Shown: piece after piece, positions 24,060 to 33,067 of the stretch
Numbering within the stretch: position 1 is the stretch's first letter
Layout of the letters: each line of letters starts with the position of its first letter
Source of the DNA: Tubulanus polymorphus
Taxonomy: Eukaryota; Nemertea; Palaeonemertea; Tubulaniformes; Tubulanidae
Direction of reading: 5' to 3'
NCBI RefSeq assembly: GCF_964204645.1
Contig: NC_134034.1
Span: 923,501-987,500, forward strand
DNA: 64,000 nucleotides
Notes under the pieces: model-generated
Databases searched by the model: none
The model's input: the letters and a program-made list of their open reading frames with translations, nothing else
What the model was told of the DNA's origin: nothing
Translations under genes and position numbers: made by a program

Positions 24060-24296
24060 GTCTATGGGCACTCGAGGATTCCACTAGTGGAAAGTGGGGG
24101 ATCCACCAGATGTCGTTAGTGTGCACTTGGACTGAAACTACACTGTGGCTACTGTGGCAATGGATGATATCATTTGTGGCAAGCTAGAATCCACTAGGTG
24201 TCGCTAGTGAGCACTTGGACTTAAGATGAACTGATGCTACGGTGGCAATGGAGGATTCCGCTTATGGCAAGTTAGGATCCACCAGGTGTCGCTAAT
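24060..24296 (-). repeat. Dispersed 75-bp repeat copies in copy A intron
   Basis: Two or three degenerate copies of the unit containing GGATCCACCAGGTGTCGCTA and CTACGGTGGCAATGGAGGATTC. This is the same 75-bp family as the arrays at 35.26-35.85 and 46.54-47.11 kb. The last copy abuts the LINE fragment. Confidence 0.7.
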
Positions 24297-24476
24297 GTAC
24301 ATTAGCATATTATTAACTTTTGGGTTAAAACAGTATCTGGAAAGCAAACCAAACTTAATTCAGTATTTTGTAAAATATCTTTCAATTTATTTTTAAGGGA
24401 TAAATTTAAGAGCCCTTGGTTAGGGTTATATATTTTGTTACGTTTTAATTCTCTAAATTTTAATCACATCGTGAAA
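24297..24476 (+). mobile_element. LINE fragment, internally deleted (copy A intron)
   Basis: Parallel to the LINE at 25.99-26.80 kb: the same left part (from about ATATTATTAACTTTTGGG to AGAGCCCTTGGTT) joins directly to the 3' untranslated text ATATATTTTGTTACGTTTTAATTCTC, with about 540 bp missing between. The 3' tail is also missing, together with the host gene's exon 1. Confidence 0.65.
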
Positions 24477-25230
24477 TATGTTTTACTGCATGTACGAATA
24501 CAAATTGATTATAGCGGTTTTAAATGCATGGGTTCCTGATAAACAGAATTGTTGAAATCATGAAGTTGATTACTCAGTTGTCGTTCAACGATAACGAATA
24601 TCATTGAATAAAAGCTGATGTAAAAAATGTTCATTTCCTTTTTTTAACTGAGCAAAAATAGTCGACATTTCGGACGGTTTAAATTGCAATATTTGATTCC
24701 ATAAGTCAACGATTGAGAATATGAATAGAAGTTATGTTAACTATTGAAGAAACGCTATCCCGTGTTGTGACGGTAAACAGACAATCCCACACTGGTATAA
24801 CTAAAGATGGTTACATTATTGAAATGCAAACCTTTGGACATTGAAAATAGTAAGTAATGATAGGAAAAAATGTTTATTGTCGGGATTTGAACCTGATTTG
24901 TACACAACACCTCATTGTATTATATCGCAGTAACACCTCACAAATTACTTTCGATATGACAGAGTTCGAACAAACACTATGGGACTATTCAGGTATGCAC
25001 TAAAGCCGCGGACAAACTGGGCGATTTCGTCGGGCGACGAAATCGCCCAGTTTGTCCGGGCCTTAATATCGGATTCAATCTCACCATTACGATTTCCTAG
25101 TTCTCCAACGCTACGAACCATGCAATACTCAGAAGACACTATCATGTTTTGTACAACATATTGCCCAATAAGTACGTGTGACGTTGCCGAAGTCATTACC
25201 GCTATCGTCATCTGGATACGATTAAAAAAT
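24477..25230. other. Spacer between copies A and B
   Basis: The first 100 bp or so is the conserved distal upstream region of copy A (TTTTACTGCATGTACGAATACAAATTGATTATAGCGGTTTTAAAT). A minus-strand tRNA-like B box (GGTTCAAATCC) sits at about 24888, and the palindrome at 25009-25058 follows. No gene is supported. Confidence 0.5.
25009..25058. repeat. Perfect 24-bp palindrome with 2-bp spacer
   Basis: Arms 25009-25032 and 25035-25058 (CGGACAAACTGGGCGATTTC plus GTCG, and its exact inverse) are separated by only GG. No mismatch is seen. It would extrude as a cruciform or fold as a very stable hairpin. No flanking open frame or obvious element boundary explains it. Confidence 0.95.
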
Positions 25231-25406
25231 AACCTTGCCTATTGTTGTTCTCTTCCACTAGGTGGCGTATCGATTTGATTCCGCCTCAAATTGAAAAACA
25301 AACAAATAATGAATTTAAGTTATGGTTTTTGTTTCTATTTGAAGTCCACTATCGATGATAAACTGATATTGTTATCAAACAAGTTGACCTATTTATAGGG
25401 AAATCA

Positions 25407-26870
25407 TCAACCAGTTCGTTCTTTTCTCACACATTCGTTACGGCATGCGACTATTTCGTTTCGAGAAGTTGCTCCCATTTCACACATAAACTCACAGGCC
25501 TGCATAAGTTCCAAACGACTATCCCTTTTATCTTTGATTGAATAAGCGCCACCTGCGATCATCATCAGAACTAGAACTACCAGATACTGAAAAGAAAGTT
25601 TATGAGTGTAAAATATGTGTAATTACATTATTCCTACAAAAACTCGATCCACAGAAATTCTGGAAATTATGTACAACTATTTGAATGTTAAAATTGAAGG
25701 ATGACCCGTAGACTTTTGTTTCCAGTGAGGAATCCACCATTGCCTATAGGCACGCGAGGATTCCACTAGTGGAAAGTGAGGATCCACCAGATGTCACTAG
25801 TTGTGCCAGTTGAGGACTTAAACTACACTGTGGCCACTGTGGCTTCTGTGGCAATGGAGGATATCATCATTTGTGGCAAGTCAGGATCCACTAGGTGTCG
25901 CTAGTGAGCACTTGGACTTAAGATGAACTGATGCTACGGTGGCAATGGAGGATTCCGCTTATGGCCGAGTTAGGATCCACCAGGTTTCGCTAATGTACAT
26001 TAGCATATTATTAACTTTTGGGTTAAAACAGTATCTGGAAAGCAAACCAAACTTAATTCAATACTTTATAAAATATCTTTCAATTTATTCTAAGGGATAA
26101 ATCTAAGAGCCCTTGGTTATCATTTATAAAGAAAACCTTTGATGACTGTGGTTTGTCCTGCATTTGGACGCAGCAATTCATGACAAACAGTAAATCTTTT
26201 TCAAAACGAATAAAACAGATACTCCGTGACCAACACCTTCAAGAAACTGTATCTGCCATAAATACTAATCCGATATGCACTAACTTTAGGCAATATAAAA
26301 ATGATGTTAGGTTAGAGAAGTATATAATAGAACTTGGTGATGACTTAGGAACTAGTTTATTTGAATTTAGGGTCGAGACCTATATTTTACCTGTGAACAA
26401 ATTTTCAAACCTTCATTTAGACAGAGCCGATAGAATATGCCCCACTTGTAATACTTTAGGTGACGAATCCCATTTTCTGTTTGACTGTACCTTACTTAAC
26501 GAACAACGCAAAAACTTTTTGAATTTGAATACCTTTAATACCCTTGATATTCTGAAAAACCCAACGGTCAACTTAGCTAAATTCATTAAGACCGGCTTAG
26601 ATGTAAATAGATCCCTCCAATAGTATATATAGTATTGTAAATAGTTGATGTATATATATTTTGTTACGTTTTCATTCTCTAAATTTTAATCACTTTAGTG
26701 TTGTTTTGTAAATATTTGTATATACATGTGTAATAGTTTTCCTCCATATACCATGGAAATGGTTGGAGTGTAAATAAAATCGTAATCGTAAACATAACCT
26801 ACTGCGGCAATAGAGGATTTGACAGTTTTTCAAAAGATAACTATTAATGAATTACCTTCGATGAGAACAT
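25407..26870 (-). CDS. Cysteine-rich secreted peptide copy B, two exons
   Basis: Apparently intact small gene on the minus strand. Exon 1 (26856-26870) is only five codons, MFSSK, ending AAG|GTAATT. Exon 2 (25407-25586) follows a CTTTTCAG acceptor in phase 0 and ends at TGA 25407-25409. The precursor is 64 residues: a signal peptide (MFSSK plus YLVVLVLMMIAGG) and a charged mature part with four cysteines in a C-X3-C-X12-C-X3-C pattern. That spacing places cysteine pairs one helical turn apart on two helices, the layout of disulfide-stapled helical hairpins. The intron of about 1.27 kb contains copies of the 75-bp repeat and an antisense LINE. The usual AATAAA after the gene is changed to AATAGA. 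Family function is unknown; secreted antimicrobial, toxin-like or signalling peptide are all possible. Confidence 0.7.
25740..25992 (-). repeat. Dispersed 75-bp repeat copies in copy B intron
   Basis: Degenerate copies of the GGATCCACCAGGTGTCGCTA / GTGGCAATGGAGGATTCC unit, colinear with those in copy A (24.06-24.30 kb), showing that A and B arose by duplication of a segment that already carried them. Confidence 0.7.
25993..26800 (+). mobile_element. 5'-truncated LINE (non-LTR retrotransposon) in copy B intron
   Basis: The + strand matches the C-terminal third of the reverse transcriptase protein encoded at 33.1-35.3 kb. An unbroken stretch from 26153 to 26623 includes the shared motif KNDVRLEKYI, the Cys/His motif C-x2-C-x7-H-x4-C and a matching C-terminus. 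Upstream of about 26100 the frame is broken by a shift. The 3' region ends in TAAATAAAATCGTAATCGTAA, a short microsatellite-like tail typical of some LINE clades. It is antisense to the host peptide gene. Its 5' junction falls right after a TCGCTAATGTACATTAG remnant of the 75-bp repeat, and its 3' flank resumes the same repeat (CTACTGCGGCAATAGAGG). Confidence 0.85.
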
Positions 26871-27010
26871 TCTGCTCCGATTCTGTAGATTTCAGGTTCC
26901 CGATCGCGTTTGTGAAGTCGATGTGAAATATGTTTTACTGTATGTACGAATACAAATTGATTATAGCGGTTTTAAATCCATGGATAAACAGAATTTTTGA
27001 AATCAATCGA
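26871..27010 (-). promoter_or_regulatory. Conserved upstream region of the cysteine-peptide genes
   Basis: Reading the minus strand, the 130 bp or so before exon 1 of copy B contains CGCTATAATCAATTTGTATT, then a CATCGACTTCACAAACGCGATC block and CTGAAATCTACAGAATCGGA just before the ATG. Copy D (32940-33067) and copy C (42263-42400) keep recognisable versions of the same blocks, and copy A keeps only the distal part. Conservation across diverged copies suggests a core promoter and 5' leader. Confidence 0.55.
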
Positions 27011-27960
27011 CTTCAAGTTGATTACTCAGTTGTTATAAAAATATATTGTATTGAAATAAACAGCCATATAAAATATTGATTTCCTTTGTCCCTGAACGAA
27101 AATAGTGCATGGTTTTAACAAAGACTTTATTCATTATTCCTATGGAGTGAAATAGTTCTCGAATCGTTGAAGTCGAAAATGAAAAGGTCATCGTCAGTTA
27201 CTAATGATGGGGGATTATGAAATTATGATGTCTTTAATGAGAATAATCTCTGATTGAGGAGAACAGGAGCTGTCATAAAACCACAATGTGTGAAAGGAAT
27301 AAAAGTCCAATATTTGATTCCATATTTAACGTTTTATGGTCCATGAATGAGAAAAACGTTCATCGTCAGGAAAAAAACGTTTTTTTTTTCACGAAATAGG
27401 CACTGATTAATTTGCGAAAAACGTATTGTGTAGTCGAAAACGTTTTTTGTACTGTGTCCGTTGAACGTTTCATCGTTTGCGGGTGAAACTTTTTACAAAA
27501 AACCGTTTTGCGAAAAACGCGTTTTCTGTTATGGCGAAACAAAATGTTATGCCGTGTGCGGCGGGCTTAAGAATTTGTTGAAACACGTCGACTCTGCCTT
27601 AAAACTAACCTATTGACAGTACCGTTTGTGGCATCTGAAGCTATAAGCTTATCGGACAGAGAATAACTTTTTATTCACCTTACAAAACTTCTCAAAATAA
27701 AAGTAAACAGCGATTAACAGGTAGCGCTTCTGCTCTACGCCCTTAAATTAACATTTAATCATTTTGATTTTATCTAATTTTATTGTGCGGTATTTCACAA
27801 TGTTACCAATTGACTGAGTTTACAAGATTGACATTTTTAAGCTGTCCTATAATATAGAAATATCAGACCGATTTATAGAAAGCGTTCCGTTCTGTTCCTT
27901 TCTTCACGCATCACCGTGAACTTGAAGTTTAGTTGTTTCCGATAGATGGCGAACTAGTCG
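27011..27960. other. Non-coding stretch
   Basis: No supported gene. A repeated GAAAAACG/AAAACGTTTTT text lies at about 27340-27535, and a dispersed repeat ATCGTTGAAGTCGAAAATGAAAAGGTCATCG near 27160 recurs at about 32.7, 43.1 and 49.5 kb. Confidence 0.6.
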
Positions 27961-27965
27961 CGTTT

Positions 27966-29400
27966 TCACGCCTGCGGTAGTTTATAATAATCCCAAACGC
28001 TTTGGACCAACTCCATGTCTGCGGGTTTCCAGAAAATCAGTTCATCGATTATTACCGGCGCGTCCGTGAAAAGATTCGTACCTCGCTCGACCAGACAGGC
28101 TATCGTAGATTCGTCTCTGTATATTTCAGTGCTTTGTCCGAGAGAACCATTTACGTACATGTTCGCCCATTGCAGGTGACTCCAAGTGACTGTTACGTGG
28201 ACCCAGCCGACCCCGACTGCAGTTGTACTTGACAATTTTTGTTTTCTGACGTTGTTGCTGTTTTCGTAGCAAACCTCAATTTGCAGTTTCAGATAACCGC
28301 CTTGTTGTTGGTACATCCTTCTATGAGTATTAGTAAAGAAGTTGTGGTCAGTCTGATCTACCTCTGTGACGTACAACCAGAACATCAACGCAAACCCGTC
28401 CGGGCCGCATTCCGCATAATCCCCTGCGAAACAACCTAAATCTCTTACTGTCCCGAAACGGATGAAAGATCCTTTTACAGGCATTCGCAACGCGTATTTA
28501 GAGAACGTTCCGCCTATGACGTCGTAACCGGACCCGTACATAGTGGCGTTTAGTTTGGTGCCGATACAAACCGCGTTAGCCTTATCTACTTTATCCATCG
28601 AGAAATATTGAGATGCGTCTGCAGAAAAAAAATCAATCAATGAACATCGAATCGATTCATAAACCAAAGGATTCAATGTAAGCGATTTGTTTTATTACTA
28701 TTATATCCACTTACTTATCAATTGGTTTAACTAACTAATTATCGTAAGAACTAATCAATTAGTTTGATTAACAAATTTGTTTGATAAGTCATAATTTCAA
28801 TTAACCAGTCATTTAGATCGTCTGCTTACCATTCGTATAATATTCGCAGTTTCTACCGAAGAAACTCGTCGTGCATTCAACGCTGCCATCTACCGGATTT
28901 TCATTACCCTATTATGCAAATTATCACTTAATAGTTGAGCGATTTATTGTCAGGATTGAAAATAGTTTGAATCGTTTGAAAATACTTTCTATGAAAGTCA
29001 TGATCTTCAAAATTTCAAAATAAATGAAATGTGTAAATATTTTTTGCATAAATAAGATTGTCTACTTAGTTTGTGTTCTTACCGTTCGTTGCTCGTAGAA
29101 TTCCGTATCATCCGAAGTGGGTTCGAGTCCCGTACAATTCAAATCGGAAGTGCGCGAGTAATGGCGGCACATCCGGTTTGTTTTCGAGTATGAGACTGAT
29201 TGACAGCGATCGTCTGCCCCGCATCGTCTAAAACAGTCCAGATATCGTCGAGTTTCTTTGAAATCGTAGATCGACTCGAAAACAGGAATCATATTTTTAC
29301 AGTTTGGAGGTCGTTTGAAGCGCTGTTGCTCAGCCGTATCTTGGCCGTTTGCCAAATTCATCATTGTTACAAACCACACAGATAGGAACACAACTAACAT
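27966..29400 (-). CDS. Secreted PAN / EGF-like / LamG domain protein
   Basis: Three minus-strand exons: 29083-29400, 28830-28908 and 27966-28618, together 349 residues. Phases agree (0, then 1) and donors are GTAAGA and GTAAGC. Exon 1 encodes a signal peptide (MLVVFLSVWFVTMMNLANG) and a PAN/Apple-like module with paired cysteines (YLDCFRRCGADDRCQSVSYS). Exon 2 encodes an EGF-like remnant with two cysteines (ECTTSFFGRNCEYYTN). Exon 3 encodes a concanavalin/LamG-like beta-sandwich with GFALMFWLYV, GWVHVTVTW and a C-terminal IDELIFWKPAD, the usual signature of LamG_3-type domains. The product is predicted to be extracellular and to bind carbohydrate or matrix ligands. This modular mix is common in lophotrochozoan secretomes, but I cannot name an orthologue. 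The exon 2 acceptor (GCATAATAG) was chosen because only it keeps the reading frame. Confidence 0.85.
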
Positions 29401-30184
29401 GTTGTATCGGGTTCAACACGTCAGATATTTCTATAAGATAGTACAAAAATCGTTTTTTGAATTATGGGGCTAATTGTACAATTCAATGTTCAAAAGACAA
29501 GTGGGCACAGCCCACCTGGACTGAGGGACTGATTATGAAGAGCTTGTCTAAAGGACAACTTGGATGTTTTCAAAAAGGAAATGAATAATGTGAACCGCGC
29601 ACAGAAATGCAGCATATTTTCTTGTCTCCAAAAGCATGGTAGGCTTGTTCAAGTCTCATGATCGAGCCCCTTTGGTTCTGCCCCCGATTCATTTCACTAC
29701 AAAGAACAATTTTTCGTGCCCAAATTTTTGTTTACGCCACGGAGCTTACTATTCGGTCAGCATTCTTAGAAAGGAATCTTTCAACAATCGATTGTTTCAA
29801 AAGAAAATGCGTTTGTTAATAAGAAAAACGGTGAATAAGAAAAAAAAACGCTTTGAATAAGAAAAACGGTGAAATACAAGGTGTACCCCAAGGTGAAAAT
29901 AGATTCTTACAGTATGTATCAAATATAATGAGCTTTCTGCATGTGCTGAGTTGTGCCTTCAAAAATAAAAGGTGGGGGTACCTCAAGGGGAATAGTTGGA
30001 CTCGATAAGTTTTCAATGAGTCCCGATGAAATAAACGGAATACTTACCTGTAACGAGAGCGAATTTCAGATCCAAACCGAACGAATCGATTATCGCAATG
30101 AAAACTGAGAGCAGATTTCATAAAATAATTTAACCGTTGCGACTTTCGTTACGAGTCAGATATTTTGATAACCGTATTTTAATG
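29401..30184. other. Upstream region of the PAN/LamG gene, no gene seen
   Basis: AT-rich with (GAATAAGAAAAACGGTGAA) near-duplicates at about 29820-29870. No coding exon is supported. A TATA-like element for the minus-strand gene cannot be singled out. Confidence 0.5.
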
Positions 30185-30890
30185 AAGTACAGTGAATCGT
30201 ATTATCAGGGGACTTATTTCGGGACTCGCTGAAGCTCTGTATAAGGCGGCACTAGTTCATGAAGTGAAGGGTTTCGGGACTCGCTGAAGCCCTGTATAAG
30301 GCGGTGCTTGGTCATGTAGTGAAGGGTTTCGGGACCCGTTGAAACTTAAGTAAGGAGCGCTAGTTCTTGTAGTGGAGGGTTCCGGGATTCTCTGAAACTC
30401 TGAGCAAGGAGGCGCTAGTTCATGTAGTGGAGGGTTCCGGGATTCTCTGAAACTCTGAGCAAGGAGGCGCTAGTTCATGAAGTGGAGGGTTCCGGGATCC
30501 TCTGAAACTCTGAGCAAGGAGGCGCTAGTTCATGAAGTGGAGGGTTCCGGGATCCTCTGAAACTCTGAGCAAGGAGGCGCTAGTTCATGTAGTGGAGGGT
30601 TCCGGGATTCTCTGAAACTCTGAGCAAGGAGGCGCTAGTTCATGAAGTGGAGGGTTCCGGGATCCTCTGAAACTCTGAGCAAGGAGGCGCTAGTTCATGT
30701 AGTGGAGGGTTCCGGGATCCTCTGAAACTCTGAGCAAGGAGGCGCTAGTTCATGAAGTGGAGGGTTCCGGGATTCTCTGAAACTCTGAGCAAGGAGGCGC
30801 TAGTTCATGAAGTGGAGGGTTCCGGGATCCTCTGAAACTCTGAGCAAGGAGGCGCTAGTTCATGTAGTGGAGGGTTCCGGGATCCTCTGA
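30185..30890 (+). repeat. 55-bp tandem repeat, GGAGGCGCTAGTTCATGAAG
   Basis: About 12 copies of a 55-bp unit running GGAGGCGCTAGTTCATGAAG, TGGAGGGTTCCGGGATCCTC, TGAAACTCTGAGCAA. The left three copies are more diverged (TTTCGGGACTCGCTGAAGCC) and longer; the central ones are nearly identical, differing mainly at GAAG/GTAG and GATCC/GATTC. Confidence 0.95.
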
Positions 30891-31380
30891 ATCTATATCT
30901 ATTTCATAGGCTCTAGGTTGTGAAACGTAAAATAAGCGAGTGTGATATTTTCATTATCGTAAAAATATATCGAATTGAATAATTAATTATCAAAAAATAA
31001 CAACAGATAAATCGTTGATCAGTTGATTGTTTCCAAGAGCTTTTTGCGAAATTGGTTTCATGCCTGAAAGGTCGTCATCTCGATGTGATGGGTAGAGGCT
31101 ATGAACCTGGGTATTCAGGCTATATACATTTGTCCTGTTAATAAAGGATTCGAATCAGATTCACGATGCAGTGGTTAAATGAACGTCTCTTGAGATTCTT
31201 GGTGACGTGGTAACGTTTATAATACCACAACAACTCGCAGGGTTCGAACCCAACCTCATGATTTCTATAGTCGACGTATCGGTTAGCCGAGACACCGCAG
31301 AAGCTGCTTATATGACGTCACGACTTTTGGATTGGAAACTACTATCACTGGGATTCGAACCCAAAATAAGAGAAACGCGT
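30891..31380. repeat. Spacer with two tRNA-type B boxes
   Basis: GGTTCGAACCC occurs on the + strand at about 31241 and GGGTTCGAATCCC on the minus strand at about 31350-31362, each in short tRNA-like contexts without a foldable acceptor stem. They are probably degraded SINE heads in opposite orientations. No protein gene is supported. Confidence 0.45.
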
Positions 31381-31394
31381 TACGACATACGATA

Positions 31395-31580
31395 TACGAT
31401 AGAACCTAGTTTCACAAAAAGGGTGACTCCTCAAAAACTACTGGACTCAGTTTCACAATAAGGGGACTCCTCAAAATCAACTGGTCCTAATTTCACAAAA
31501 AGGGTGACTCCACAAAATTTGCTGGACCTAGTTTCAGACAAAAGAATTAACTCCAAAGAATCTACGGGATCGATCTTCAG
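31395..31580 (+). repeat. Short tandem repeat, CTAGTTTCACAAAAAGGGTGACTCC
   Basis: About four copies of a unit of roughly 50 bp built on ACCTAGTTTCACAAAAAGGGTGACTCCTCAAAA, degenerating to the right. Confidence 0.75.
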
Positions 31581-32940
31581 AAAAAAAGGATTAAGTTCGA
31601 AATCCATTTAGTATATACACAATTGATATAGAAATTAAATCGATTTTAGAGTTAGTTATTTGTGAAACAGATCCCTATTTTCGAGAGTAAAGTCGATTCA
31701 AATTATAATTGTTTTTCGCGTATTTACATTTTCAGCTGTTTCTGAAAATCGAGTATCAAGTGACACGTTTTTTTGTATTTGTACAATTCTTTGAAATTGA
31801 ATATCGTGCATATATGTTCCACGCACGTTCAACATTAAAGCTTGAGGCCAATATTAAGTTACTAGGCCTCGATATGCCCAAAGACACGAAAAAATAAACT
31901 ACGTCGAATTGTACAAGTGGACTAAGACTGAAGTTGCCATACTTATGAAATAAGAAATTAAAACTGTTAAATAAATGAACTCCGTGGGTCCTGAGATACA
32001 ATTTGATTCTGCGGTATTAGAAGATTCCCTTGAACTAATCTAAGTAGAGCCTTTAGCGTTCATCGAACTAGCGACTGGTCATATCGGGTCGCTAGTTAAC
32101 AAGCATCCCGCTCGCATCGAAAATCTTGTATGAACAAGCAACTGCATGGCTTATGCCAGTCTCTAGATCAAACATCGACGGCAACTGAGATACGTTATCT
32201 AGCAAATATTCTCGAGGGCATCCCACTTGTCATATCGCTTTGTTTTTGTCAGTTGCAACCATGTATGGTTGATTATGGAGCGCTTACATCGACGGATATA
32301 TGACCGTGACTGAGTATAACCAGTTGCTCAAAAGTAGAACATGAAAAACTGGCTGCAACTGGAGATAGATCGCTTACCAGTCATAGCGTGCATCGACGCA
32401 TTCAAACATCTGATTCTATCCTGCCAGTTCCTCTCCAGGCGCGGATCCAGGTCCATTCAATGACTACAGCACAGTGAAAAAGGGCACCAACTTTGAAAAG
32501 GGCCAGTATTAATGCCCTGCGAGTGAGTTTGAGTGCCATTTATTTGTATCACGGGACTTAATTTGCCTTCGCATTCTATTTGCTTGTGCCTTTTCACGTA
32601 CGCCGAAAACTGCCTTGCAGCAACTAGTTCAATGTCTCGAGCTACTTCGTCAACGTACGTTAGGCTTTTAAGAGACCATAAGACTGTGGAGAATCTTGGC
32701 GACTTCAACGATTCAGTAAGAATATGATTAATGACGATCTTTTCATTCTCGATGATAAGTTTTTCGTTTCGTGAAACCGGGTTTAGGAACAAATTGAGAA
32801 CTGTTACATCGTCACCATTAGCTGCCTAAAATGATTCAGTGTAATGCGATATTTATATCTGTCAGTAAAATACGATACCGAATTCAGTACGTGTCAATGG
32901 CGGATAGAATTAAAACCAATCTTATCATCTTCACAATTTC
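31581..32940. other. Non-coding stretch upstream of copy D
   Basis: No supported gene. The minus-strand open frame near 32.46-32.79 contains the dispersed repeat ATCGTTGAAGTCGCCAAGATT / TCATCGAGAATGAAAAGATCGTC and has no splice or domain support. Confidence 0.5.
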
Positions 32941-33067
32941 AACAATTTTGTTTTACCATGAACTCGCTCTATTTAAACGGCGATAACATTCGTATTCGTG
33001 CAGTAAAACTCATTGCATCGACTTCACAAACGCGATCCGGATCTGAAATCTACAGAATCGTAGCAAC

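Noticed and set aside
32457-32792. Minus-strand 111-codon frame
   Set aside because: It contains a dispersed repeat found in at least three other places and has no protein-like features.
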